A DNA stretch of 27,170 nucleotides. Source: Phycisphaerales bacterium (lineage in GTDB: Bacteria; Planctomycetota; Phycisphaerae; Tepidisphaerales; Tepidisphaeraceae). The stretch lies in assembly GCA_028288775.1 (NCBI GenBank), contig JAQGHP010000134.1, positions 1 to 27,170 on the forward strand, read 5' to 3'. Positions 1 through 6,614 of the stretch are shown here, piece after piece; position 1 is the stretch's first letter; every line of letters starts with the position of its first letter. A program made the translations under genes and the position numbers. The notes below the pieces were generated by a model. That model was not told where the DNA came from and did no database searches. It saw nothing but the letters and a program-made list of their open reading frames with translations.

Positions 1-415
1 CTTCGTAATCGAACGCCTCGCCCGCCTTCCCGAGTGCCAATTGCAGCGAGAGGAACGCGGTGGTGAGCTTGCCGGGAATGGCGATTTTTTTGCCACGAAG
101 GTTTGGCAGCGGGCCATCGCCGAATTCGCCCGCGCGGTCCTGTCGGCAAACGACCATCGGGCCGTACTGATCGCCCATGCTGCTCCCGCAGCTCGTCAGC
201 GCGTACCGGTCCGCGACGTAAGGGTAGGCGTGAATGGAGATGGCGGTGATCTCCAGTTCCCCCTTCATCGCCCGCTGGTTGAGGGTCTGAATGTCCTGCA
301 AAACGTGCTCGAACCGCCACCGCCCGGTGGGGATGAGGTCCTTCGCCAGGCCGTAAAACATAAACGCATCGTCCGGGTCCGGCGAATGCCCCAGGCGGAG
401 AAGCTGTTGAGTCAT
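1..415 (-). CDS. mqnD: MqnD-like menaquinone biosynthesis protein (partial, N-terminal part)
   Basis: The first 138 codons are present and the gene runs off the window edge. The protein starts with LGHSPDPDDAFMFYGLA and later has SCGSSMGDQYGPMVV. These fit the periplasmic-binding-protein-like MqnA/MqnD family of the futalosine pathway, and the Ser-Pro-x-x-x-Asp opening plus the G-S-x-x-G-x-x-Y-G-P segment fit MqnD best. MqnD forms 1,4-dihydroxy-6-naphthoate from cyclic dehypoxanthine futalosine in the cytoplasm. The start at 415 is supported by AGAGGA about 8 nt upstream and a consensus TATAAT further upstream. No other menaquinone gene is visible. Family membership is fairly sure. The choice between MqnD and a sister clade is an inference from the N-terminal half only. 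Confidence 0.75.
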   Translation of the reverse strand, partial: MTQQLLRLGHSPDPDDAFMFYGLAKDLIPTGRWRFEHVLQDIQTLNQRAMKGELEITAISIHAYPYVADRYALTSCGSSMGDQYGPMVVCRQDRAGEFGDGPLPNLRGKKIAIPGKLTTAFLSLQLALGKAGEAFDYE

Positions 416-445
416 GTGCGATCCTCTACTCGTAAAACGGGCCGG

Positions 446-473
446 ATTATAGAGGAGGGCCGCGGGGGAGGAA
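446..473 (-). promoter_or_regulatory. candidate sigma-70 promoter of the mqnD-like gene
   Basis: Read on the minus strand there is a perfect -10 hexamer TATAAT (446-451). A weak -35, TTCCTC (468-473), sits 16 bp further upstream. The -10 lies about 30 nt before the ATG at 415, leaving a short leader with an AGAGGA ribosome site. The weak -35 limits confidence. Confidence 0.5.
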
Positions 474-557
474 GGGCTTTCAGCGGATTTGAAGAACTGG
501 AAGTCGCGAAGCTTGTCTACGGCCCCGTGCTCGAAAAAAAACGAGTAAGAGTAAGAT

Positions 558-622
558 TAAGAGTAAGAGTAGGATGCGGTCGGAGACTAGCCCCCTCCGA
601 CCGCATCCTACTCTTACTCTTA
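558..622. repeat. 27-bp perfect inverted repeat with GAGTAA hexamer tracts
   Basis: The arms 558-584 and 596-622 are perfect reverse complements (27 bp) around an 11-nt loop, and pairing continues outward past one mismatch. The outer part of each arm is made of tandem AGAGTA/GAGTAA hexamers, and the left tract starts at about 543. The element lies between the exported protein gene (minus) and the mqnD-like gene, beyond the intrinsic terminator. RNA from either strand would fold into a long hairpin. It looks like a member of an interspersed palindromic repeat family rather than a gene part. Confidence 0.85.
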
Positions 623-658
623 CTCCTCTTTGCCCAGGTCCGGCCAGGTCGCTCGTCC

Positions 659-688
659 AAAAAAGCCCCGGCGATCGCTCGCCGGGGC
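659..688 (-). terminator. intrinsic terminator of the exported PepSY-like gene
   Basis: A 10-bp perfect stem (665-674 with 679-688, GCCCCGGCGA and its complement) closes a 4-nt loop. On the minus strand it is followed at once by six T residues (659-664). It begins about 28 nt after the stop codon at 716-718, the normal place for a rho-independent terminator. Confidence 0.85.
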
Positions 689-715
689 CGTCGATATTCC
701 TCTCGAATTTCTTTC

Positions 716-1657
716 CTACTTCCCTTCCCCCGGCGTGTGATGCCCCGCGGTCACCGGTTCGCCGGGGTGAATGCTCCCCTGGTGCAGTTGGCGGCTGCTG
801 ATCCAATCCACCGAGCCGTTGGGGGAGACGAGCATCGTGATCTGCTCCGACCCCACGGTCTGCGTCACCTGATACAGCCGGCTCTCGCCGGTTTCGATGT
901 TGGTGATCTTGTCGCCCTTGAACTCGTTATTGATTGTGTTCTGCACCGCCGGCGGGAGGCCCTCCTTCGAGATCGGCTGACGCCACTCGGTGATATCCTC
1001 GGCGGTGTTGAGGATCGCCCAGCCGCGGCCGTGCGCGCCTTTCAGGCCGACGATGTAGTAGCCGGGGTCGTGCGTCGCCTCGCTCACGCCTTCGATCTGA
1101 TCGTCCTTGAAGCGCCTAGCGATAATTTGCCTGACTTCTTCCGCGGGCTTGCCGGTGGCGGGGGTCAGCTTGGCGTCCTCGCGCAGTTGCTCGGGCGCTT
1201 TGATGCTGCGGACGCGGCCCGCCGCGTCGATCTCCGCGACGAAAGTCTTATTGCCGGGCATGTTCAGGGCGATGTAATAATTGTGCGTCATTTCGATCGT
1301 CACGTTCTGGGCGGGCGTTTTGAACAACCCGAGGGTGGTCTGCGCGCCCGGGGAAAGCTCGGTCGCCGGGACGGGACGCCCGGTGGTGATCAGGTCGCCC
1401 CGCGCCGTGACGCTGGCCATCCCCTGACCGGCGGCGGTGTTCACGGTGTACTGCTGTACCTCCACGCCGTTCACCTCGCTCTTGTTGAGCATGTGGAACT
1501 GGGCCTGGGGGCCGTAGAAATGGCGGAGGGCCTTTTCCGCCGCCACTTCGTTGGCGGGCACCGCGCCCGGGTTCGGGGCGGGGGCGGGGTCCTTGGCGAA
1601 CCCGAGACTCGAAACCGTTCCGACTGCAATCGCCGCAAGAAGAATGTGCTTCTTCAT
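716..1657 (-). CDS. exported PepSY-like repeat protein of unknown function
   Basis: The product is 313 aa. It begins with a signal peptide (MKKHILLAAIAVGTVSSLGFA) followed by a Pro/Ala-rich linker, so it should be periplasmic or secreted. The rest looks like two or three tandem PepSY-like modules of about 80-90 residues, each ending in a short strand-Asp/Asn-Gly-strand turn (ARGDLI, DAAGRV, SPNGSV). The segment LPPAVQNTINNEFKGDKI is typical of the PepSY-like helix. The start at 1657 is preferred over an in-frame start at 1687 because GGAAAGGA precedes it and the signal peptide begins there. It is a single gene followed by a strong terminator. Proteins of this fold often act as inhibitors or binding modules, but no specific role can be given. 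Confidence 0.75.
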   Translation of the reverse strand: MKKHILLAAIAVGTVSSLGFAKDPAPAPNPGAVPANEVAAEKALRHFYGPQAQFHMLNKSEVNGVEVQQYTVNTAAGQGMASVTARGDLITTGRPVPATELSPGAQTTLGLFKTPAQNVTIEMTHNYYIALNMPGNKTFVAEIDAAGRVRSIKAPEQLREDAKLTPATGKPAEEVRQIIARRFKDDQIEGVSEATHDPGYYIVGLKGAHGRGWAILNTAEDITEWRQPISKEGLPPAVQNTINNEFKGDKITNIETGESRLYQVTQTVGSEQITMLVSPNGSVDWISSRQLHQGSIHPGEPVTAGHHTPGEGK

Positions 1658-2226
1658 AAAAGAATCCTTTCCAGAACTAGGAATCATCAGCTTCGCCGCG
1701 GCACACGCCGTGGCAGGAGATGGATGAAAACAGAGGTGAGCACTCTGAGTCCGGTGGCTCGAATTGAAGGACCCAGGCAGCCACCCAACCGTTAGTGCTG
1801 ATTATTAAGGATGGAATACCTTATAAGCAGCGCCAGAAATTACGGGAACCGGTGTCTAATTAAGCGGCAGGTGTGTCCAAGGAGCGGCGAATAAAGTTAG
1901 ACTTGACTGCGGGCACTGCTTAAAATGCACAAGAGAATGGGAGCGATGCCGGGCGTCGTGAAAGGGGTGTGGGGACGGCCCGGCGAGAATGGTTCGGAAG
2001 TTGTTGGACCGGTGCCTTGCCGGCCGATAGATGCCGGTGGCGATGTGCCAGACCACATACTCCCTCCCGGGCGTATCACAACGGCAGTTTCTCTCACTCC
2101 TGGCCCGCTCGCCTGCAAGAACTTCCGCCGCTCTTTCGCATCCCATGGATTCGCCCGCATCGCCCGGTTATTCGGATCGCTCCGCTGACATGAGGCTCCG
2201 ATGCGTGCGTGCGGAAAAACCGGATG

Positions 2227-2241
2227 GACCCCGGCGGGGTC
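2227..2241. repeat. short perfect palindrome just upstream of the sigma-54-like site
   Basis: GACCCCGGCGGGGTC is a 6-bp stem with a 3-nt centre. It ends 3 bp before the TGGCAC box. It could be a regulator site or a small hairpin. Chance is possible in GC-rich DNA. Confidence 0.4.
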
Positions 2242-2244
2242 ATC

Positions 2245-2259
2245 TGGCACGTGTCTTGA
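2245..2259 (+). promoter_or_regulatory. sigma-54-like -24/-12 promoter element before prkA
   Basis: TGGCACGTGTCTTGA matches the -24 box TGGCAC exactly and keeps the GG-N10-G spacing. The -12 box reads TTGA where TTGC is the consensus, so one of the two strongly conserved -12 bases differs. Transcription would begin near 2270, leaving a leader of about 42 nt before the ATG at 2312. In E. coli the orthologous yeaG is known to be expressed from a sigma-54/NtrC promoter under nitrogen starvation, which makes the position meaningful. Confidence 0.45.
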
Positions 2260-2311
2260 TGGTTGGAAATGCAAGCCGGTTCCCGGCGGTCTGTTTTCGG
2301 AGAATCGCAAC

Positions 2312-4381
2312 ATGGCCAAGTCCAACGCATTGCTAGGCATCATTGATCGCAAACTCGATGTCGCCCGCTTCCGCGAGCAACACTGGGAAGGATCCTTCTG
2401 GGAGTACCTGGACATCGTCCAGGAAAACCCCGCCGTGGCGCGCAACGCCTTCCAGCGCGTCTACGACATGATCCTCACCTACGGCTCCGAGCCGTTCACC
2501 CAGTTCAAGCAGGATTACATCCGCTACCACTTCTTCGCCGATCCGATCGATCACGGCGGAGACGCCATCTACGGCCTGGAGCGCCCGCTGGTGCAGCTCG
2601 TGGACTTCTTCAAGTCCGCCGCCCAGGGCTACGGCACCGAACGCCGCATCCTCCTGCTGCACGGTCCCGTCGGTTCCAGCAAATCCACCATCGCCCGATT
2701 GCTCAAGAAAGGGCTCGAGTCCTACTCGAAGACCGACCAGGGAAAGATCTACAGCTACGCCTGGCGTCTCCCGCACCGCACTAATGGCGACGAGGGCGAG
2801 CACTACCTCGACTGCCCGATGCACGAGGAGCCGCTGCTTCTCATTCCGCCCGATGCCCGGCGGGAAGTGCTCGACAGCATCAACGAGAAACTTCCCGAAG
2901 GCCGCCGCATTCGGTTGTACGGCGAAGTCTGCCCGTTCTGCCGCAAGGTGCAGGCGGACCTGATGGACATGTACGATGGCGACTGGAAGAAGACGATCGA
3001 GCACGTGAAGGTGAAGCGGCTGATCCTGTCGGAAAAGGACCGCCGGGGCATCGGCACGTTCCAGCCCAAGGACGAAAAGAACCAGGACTCGACGGAGCTG
3101 ACCGGCGACATCAATTACCGCAAGATCGCCGAGTACGGCTCCGATTCCGACCCCCGCGCCTTCAACTTCGACGGTGAACTCAACATCGCCAACCGCGGCA
3201 TCGTGGAGTTCATCGAAGTCTTGAAGCTCGACGTGGCGTTCCTTTACGACTTGTTGGGCGCGTCGCAGGAGCACCTGATCAAGCCCAAGAAGTTCGCCCA
3301 GACCTACATCGACGAGGTGATCCTCGGCCACACCAACGAGCCGGAATACAAGAAGCTCCAGGGCAACGAAATGATGGAGGCGTTCCGCGACCGCACCATT
3401 AAGATCGACGTGCCTTACAACATCCGCCTGTCGGACGAAGTCAAGATCTACCTGAAGGACTTCGGCCCGGACAAGGTGAAGGGCATGCACATCGCGCCGC
3501 ACACCATCGAAGTGGCGGCGATGTGGGCAGTGCTCACGCGCGTCGCGGAGCCCAAGAAGGCCGGCATCACCAAACTCCAAAAGCTCAAGCTCTACGACGG
3601 CAAGAGCATCCCCGGCTTCACCGAAGACTCGATCAAGGAGCTCAAGGAAGAGGCCCCGCGCGAAGGGATGCAGGGCATCAGCCCGCGCTACATTCAGGAC
3701 AAAATTTCCAACTCCCTCGTCAGCCATCAGGCCGTGATCGACAAGGCGATCAACCCGTTCATGGTGATGAATGAGCTGGAAGGGGGCCTGAGCCACCATT
3801 CGCTCATCACCGATGAAGAGCTGAAAAAGGAATACAAGGAATTGCTGGTGGTGGTGCGTGAAGAGTACGAGGACATCCTCAAGGGCGAAGTCCAGCGCGC
3901 CATCAGCGCCGATGAGGACGCGATCAAGCGGCTGGCGACCAACTACATCGAGAGCGTGCGGGCGTACACGCAGCACGAGCGCGTGCGCAACCGCTACACC
4001 GGCCGCGACGAAGAGCCGGACGAGCGGCTCATGCGCTCGATCGAGGAGAAGATCGACATCCCCGACTCCCGCAAAGAGGATTTCCGCCAGGAGATCATGA
4101 ACTACATCGGGGCGCTCGCCCTCGACGGCAAGAAGTTCGAGTACAACACCAACGCCCGGCTCCTTAAGGCGCTCGAGCTTAAGCTCTTCGAAGACCAGCG
4201 CGACACGATCAAGCTCAAGAACCTGGTCTCCAGCGTCGTGGACGACGAGACGCAGCAGAAAATCGACGTGGTCAAACAGCGGCTCATCAAGTATTTCGGC
4301 TACAACGAAACCAGCGCCACGGACGTGCTGAACTACGTCGCCAGCATCTTCGCCCGCGGCGACAGTAAGCAGGACGAATAG
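2312..4381 (+). CDS. prkA: PrkA family serine protein kinase (YeaG)
   Basis: The product is 689 aa, close to the usual PrkA length. PrkA is a cytoplasmic AAA+-like protein with a C-terminal kinase-like domain, linked to sporulation in Bacillus and to starvation and stationary-phase stress in enterics (YeaG). The Walker A motif GPVGSSKS is at residues 118-125. A conserved FDGELNIANRGIVEF segment at about 287-300 fits the Walker B/sensor region. The N-terminal FWEYLDIVQENP (29-40) and the C-terminal YTGRDEEPDERLMRSIEE are family hallmarks. The start at 2312 is chosen because GGAG lies about 9 nt upstream and the family begins here; an open frame back to 2201 is not family-like. It heads a same-strand cluster with YeaH and SpoVR, its usual partners. 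Confidence 0.95.
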   Translation: MAKSNALLGIIDRKLDVARFREQHWEGSFWEYLDIVQENPAVARNAFQRVYDMILTYGSEPFTQFKQDYIRYHFFADPIDHGGDAIYGLERPLVQLVDFFKSAAQGYGTERRILLLHGPVGSSKSTIARLLKKGLESYSKTDQGKIYSYAWRLPHRTNGDEGEHYLDCPMHEEPLLLIPPDARREVLDSINEKLPEGRRIRLYGEVCPFCRKVQADLMDMYDGDWKKTIEHVKVKRLILSEKDRRGIGTFQPKDEKNQDSTELTGDINYRKIAEYGSDSDPRAFNFDGELNIANRGIVEFIEVLKLDVAFLYDLLGASQEHLIKPKKFAQTYIDEVILGHTNEPEYKKLQGNEMMEAFRDRTIKIDVPYNIRLSDEVKIYLKDFGPDKVKGMHIAPHTIEVAAMWAVLTRVAEPKKAGITKLQKLKLYDGKSIPGFTEDSIKELKEEAPREGMQGISPRYIQDKISNSLVSHQAVIDKAINPFMVMNELEGGLSHHSLITDEELKKEYKELLVVVREEYEDILKGEVQRAISADEDAIKRLATNYIESVRAYTQHERVRNRYTGRDEEPDERLMRSIEEKIDIPDSRKEDFRQEIMNYIGALALDGKKFEYNTNARLLKALELKLFEDQRDTIKLKNLVSSVVDDETQQKIDVVKQRLIKYFGYNETSATDVLNYVASIFARGDSKQDE

Positions 4382-4399
4382 GAATTTGCGATTGGAGAG

Positions 4400-4528
4400 A
4401 TTTGCGATTGCCGATCTGCGATTTGCGAATGAAATCCGGGAATTGAACTCTGAGATTTCAGATCTCAAATGTTGAATTTGAGATTTGGAATTTCCCCAAT
4501 CGCAAATCGCAAATCGGCAATCGCAAAT
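4400..4528. repeat. AT-rich inverted repeat made of ATTTGCGATT motifs
   Basis: Arms 4400-4428 and 4500-4528 are reverse complements over 29 bp with one mismatch, and both are built from repeated ATTTGCGATT/GATTTGCG words. Inside lies a second perfect hairpin, TCTCAAAT (4463-4470) with ATTTGAGA (4476-4483) around GTTGA. The base composition is strikingly AT-rich against its surroundings. It fills the gap between the prkA stop and the next gene and so should put a strong hairpin in the operon mRNA. It is probably an interspersed repeat. Confidence 0.85.
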
Positions 4529-4543
4529 GTGATCCCCTTGAGC

Positions 4544-4828
4544 ATGGCCACCGCAACCCGACGTTCCGGACTGACCCTGCTCGTGCTGGGTCTGCTGGGC
4601 ATGGCGTTTTTCTGGGCGACCGATCCGCACTTCGGGCCGGCGGTGCATCGTCTGGCGGACCCGGCGGTGCGGGTGGACTGGCATCACTGGCTCTTTGTCC
4701 TGCGCGGGTCGCCTGATAACGCCGTCGATGCCGCGAATCAGGCGCTGACCGGCACGATCATGGGCTTCGCGGGGTCGGTCGTCGTAGTATTGGTGAGCCT
4801 GTGGCTGCTGACCCGCCGACGCGTCTGA
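4544..4828 (+). CDS. small two-helix membrane protein inside the prkA-yeaH cluster
   Basis: The product is 94 aa. A basic N-terminus (MATATRRSG) is followed by a membrane helix at about residues 9-27, a loop of about 40 residues rich in His, Asp and Trp (VRVDWHHWLF), and a second helix at about 70-89 ending in LLTRRRV. The positive-inside rule puts both ends in the cytoplasm and the loop outside. I do not recognise the family. The start at 4544 is taken over 4469 because the extra residues would be translated from the upstream inverted repeat. It sits between prkA and yeaH on the same strand, about 75 nt before yeaH, so it may tie the PrkA pathway to the membrane. That role is inference from position only. 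Confidence 0.65.
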   Translation: MATATRRSGLTLLVLGLLGMAFFWATDPHFGPAVHRLADPAVRVDWHHWLFVLRGSPDNAVDAANQALTGTIMGFAGSVVVVLVSLWLLTRRRV

Positions 4829-4904
4829 CGGGCGTGGCCCCGGTGGCTTGGGCTTTGCAACCTGCTTCGACGCAACGTGCTTCGACGGAAAGTGTGCCAA
4901 CGCA

Positions 4905-5999
4905 ATGGTCCTGAAAATTGAAAAAGACCACCAGCGCTTCCGGCAGATCGTCAAAGGCCGGATCCGCGAAGACCTCCGAAAGTTCCTCACCAAGGGGGAG
5001 CTCATCGGCAAGGAGGGCAAGCACCTCATCTCCATCCCCGTCCGCGGGATCGAGCTGCCGCACTTCCGTTACGGAGACAACTCCCAAGGCATCGGCACCG
5101 GCGACGGCAAGGAAGGCGACTCCGTCGGCAAAGGCCCCGGCAAGGGCCAGGGCGGCACCGAGCAGGGCCACCACCTGATGGAAGTGGATCTCTCCCTCGA
5201 CGAGCTGGCCGATATCCTGGCCGAGGAGCTCAAGCTTCCGCGCATTGAGCCCAAGGGCAAACACCGGATCACGACGGTACGGGATAAGTACAGCGGCATC
5301 CGCCGGGTCGGCCCCGAGTCGCTCCGCCACTTCAAGCGCTCCTTCAAGGAAGCGCTCAAGCGGCAGATCATGCTCGGCAACTACGACCCGGACGACCCCG
5401 TCATCATCCCGCAAAAAAAAGATATCCGCTACCGAAGCTGGAAAGAGATCAAAAGCCCCCAGTCCAACGCCGTCATCGTCTTCATGATGGACGTCTCCGG
5501 CTCCATGGGCGAAGAGCAGAAGGAACTGGTGAGAATCGAATCCTTCTGGATCGACACCTGGCTCCGCAAGAATTACGAAGGCATCGAGAGCCGCTACATC
5601 GTGCATGACGTGAGCGCCAAGGAGGTGGACAAGCACACCTTCTACCATCTGCGCGAAGACGGCGGCACCAAAATCAGCTCCGCCTTCCGCACCTGCAAAC
5701 AGCTCCTCGACAGCCACTACAGCCCGGATGAGTGGAACATTTACTTGTTCCATTTCAGCGACGGCGACAACTCCAGCGAAGCCGACAGCCGCGACTGCGT
5801 GAAGCTGCTCAAGGAACAACTGCTCCCCCAGTGCAACATGTTCGGCTACTGCCAGGTCGCCAGCGCCTACGGCTCGGGGAACTTCATCAATGTGCTTCAC
5901 GAGCACCTGCGGAATCATGAGAAGGTTTTGACGAGCCGGGTTAATAGCAAGGACGATATTTACGACTCGATCAAGACGTTTTTTGGGAAGGGGCACTAA
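4905..5999 (+). CDS. yeaH: YeaH/DUF444 family protein with VWA-like metal site
   Basis: The product is 364 aa. It is the usual partner of PrkA/YeaG. A Gly-rich basic stretch lies at residues 57-88. The C-terminal half is a von Willebrand A-like domain with MIDAS motif DVSGSM (196-201), the GGT segment (253-255) and SDGD (285-288), so metal binding is likely intact. The family acts in the cytoplasm downstream of or together with the PrkA kinase in starvation and stationary-phase survival; its biochemical activity is unknown. The start at 4905 is chosen because the family begins near MVLKIEKDHQRF. An in-frame start at 4848 would add residues from a direct repeat of TGCTTCGACG. It is followed after 7 nt by a small gene, and SpoVR lies further downstream. 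Confidence 0.92.
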   Translation: MVLKIEKDHQRFRQIVKGRIREDLRKFLTKGELIGKEGKHLISIPVRGIELPHFRYGDNSQGIGTGDGKEGDSVGKGPGKGQGGTEQGHHLMEVDLSLDELADILAEELKLPRIEPKGKHRITTVRDKYSGIRRVGPESLRHFKRSFKEALKRQIMLGNYDPDDPVIIPQKKDIRYRSWKEIKSPQSNAVIVFMMDVSGSMGEEQKELVRIESFWIDTWLRKNYEGIESRYIVHDVSAKEVDKHTFYHLREDGGTKISSAFRTCKQLLDSHYSPDEWNIYLFHFSDGDNSSEADSRDCVKLLKEQLLPQCNMFGYCQVASAYGSGNFINVLHEHLRNHEKVLTSRVNSKDDIYDSIKTFFGKGH

Positions 6000-6006
6000 A
6001 AACAAG

Positions 6007-6267
6007 ATGGGACCTGGCGAACTTGAGGAATTGCTACTGGAAGATCCGTTCGTCCCCATTCGCCTTATGTTGGCCAGCGGCGATTTCGTTCTTATTGAGT
6101 TTCGTGGACAGGCCGTCATCGTCGGCCTTACGCTGTATCTCGACCCAGGCTCCGCGGTGCATGCCGGCAGTTCGCCGAGGTTCAGGCTGATATCGGTGCC
6201 CAACGTATGTGTCGCCGAGCGGGTTGAGCGCCTTCCGCCCGCAAGGGGGCGTCGCGTAAGGTACTAG
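6007..6267 (+). CDS. small protein, first of two tandem paralogues (PFxPxR type)
   Basis: The product is 86 aa with no signal or membrane segment. It begins MGPGELEELLLEDPFVPIR and ends with a strand-rich part containing FRLISVPNV. It aligns along its length with the next gene: ELEELLLEDPFVPIRLML against KLTELLWREPFIPVRFRL, and FRLISVPNV against LRVIPVERV. Small proteins with a PFxPxR..L.DG start are common in planctomycetes and have no known function. The start at 6007 follows the yeaH stop by 7 nt with no clear ribosome site, which suggests coupling to yeaH. Base and codon use is less GC-biased than in yeaH or spoVR, hinting at a later insertion into the cluster. Confidence 0.6.
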   Translation: MGPGELEELLLEDPFVPIRLMLASGDFVLIEFRGQAVIVGLTLYLDPGSAVHAGSSPRFRLISVPNVCVAERVERLPPARGRRVRY

Positions 6268-6292
6268 GCTTTTCAGCGTCAGTGAGGCAATA

Positions 6293-6544
6293 ATGACCGC
6301 CCAAAAACTAACCGAGTTACTTTGGCGCGAACCATTCATCCCCGTTCGTTTCCGCCTCGATGATGGTGAAAACATCGTGATTGCGACGCCGTTACGGGCG
6401 CTTGTATCGGGCGAGAAACTCTATATCGGCTGGTCGAAGGACCCATTCGCTCCTCCCGAGAAACGTCGCCTCCGCGTTATTCCGGTCGAGCGAGTGGAAG
6501 AGGCAAAGGACATCGATCCCAAACGCCTCCGCCGGCGGCGATGA
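6293..6544 (+). CDS. small protein, second of two tandem paralogues (PFxPxR type)
   Basis: The product is 83 aa. It begins MTAQKLTELLWREPFIPVRF and carries the L.DG turn (RLDDGENIV), which the first copy shows as LASGDF. It ends in a very basic tail (PKRLRRRR). GAGG lies 6 nt before the ATG. It follows its paralogue by 25 nt and precedes spoVR by 70 nt on the same strand, so all may be one transcript. The basic tail could bind nucleic acid or an acidic partner, but this is only a guess. The duplication is visible at protein level only, which points to an old event or separate acquisition. Confidence 0.65.
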   Translation: MTAQKLTELLWREPFIPVRFRLDDGENIVIATPLRALVSGEKLYIGWSKDPFAPPEKRRLRVIPVERVEEAKDIDPKRLRRRR

Positions 6545-6614
6545 GCGCGCCATCCCCGCTTCAGTCTCGAATTGGAAGCAGGGCACGGCATAGAATTGGT
6601 CGGAGATTCGTTAG

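Larger units (their letters stand above)
1658..2311. other. intergenic region with no supported gene
   Basis: This is a 654-bp gap between divergent genes. Small open frames occur on both strands (for example 1925-2188 plus, 1897-2445 minus), but none has a recognisable product, a good ribosome site or a protein-like composition. The left half is less GC-rich. A weak TTAGAC (1897-1902) - 18 bp - TAAAAT (1921-1926) could be a plus-strand promoter. The right end holds the sigma-54-like site listed separately. Confidence 0.6.

Noticed and set aside
543..622. A CRISPR-like look from repeated GAGTAA words
   Set aside because: The words are contiguous hexamers within a hairpin. There are no spacers of even length and no cas genes.
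41..1795. A 584-codon plus-strand open frame
   Set aside because: It is antisense to the mqnD-like and PepSY-like genes and also crosses the hairpin and terminator. Its Arg/Gly-rich product resembles no protein.
1897..2445. A minus-strand open frame of 182 codons upstream of prkA
   Set aside because: It has no recognisable product or good ribosome site and overlaps the start of prkA antisense.
4469..4543. An earlier start for the small membrane protein
   Set aside because: The added residues would be encoded by the inverted repeat, and the hydrophobic helix follows naturally from the ATG at 4544.
2333..5035. A 900-codon minus-strand open frame
   Set aside because: It is the antisense of prkA and the next two genes, kept open by GC-rich codon bias. 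prkA on the plus strand is unmistakable.
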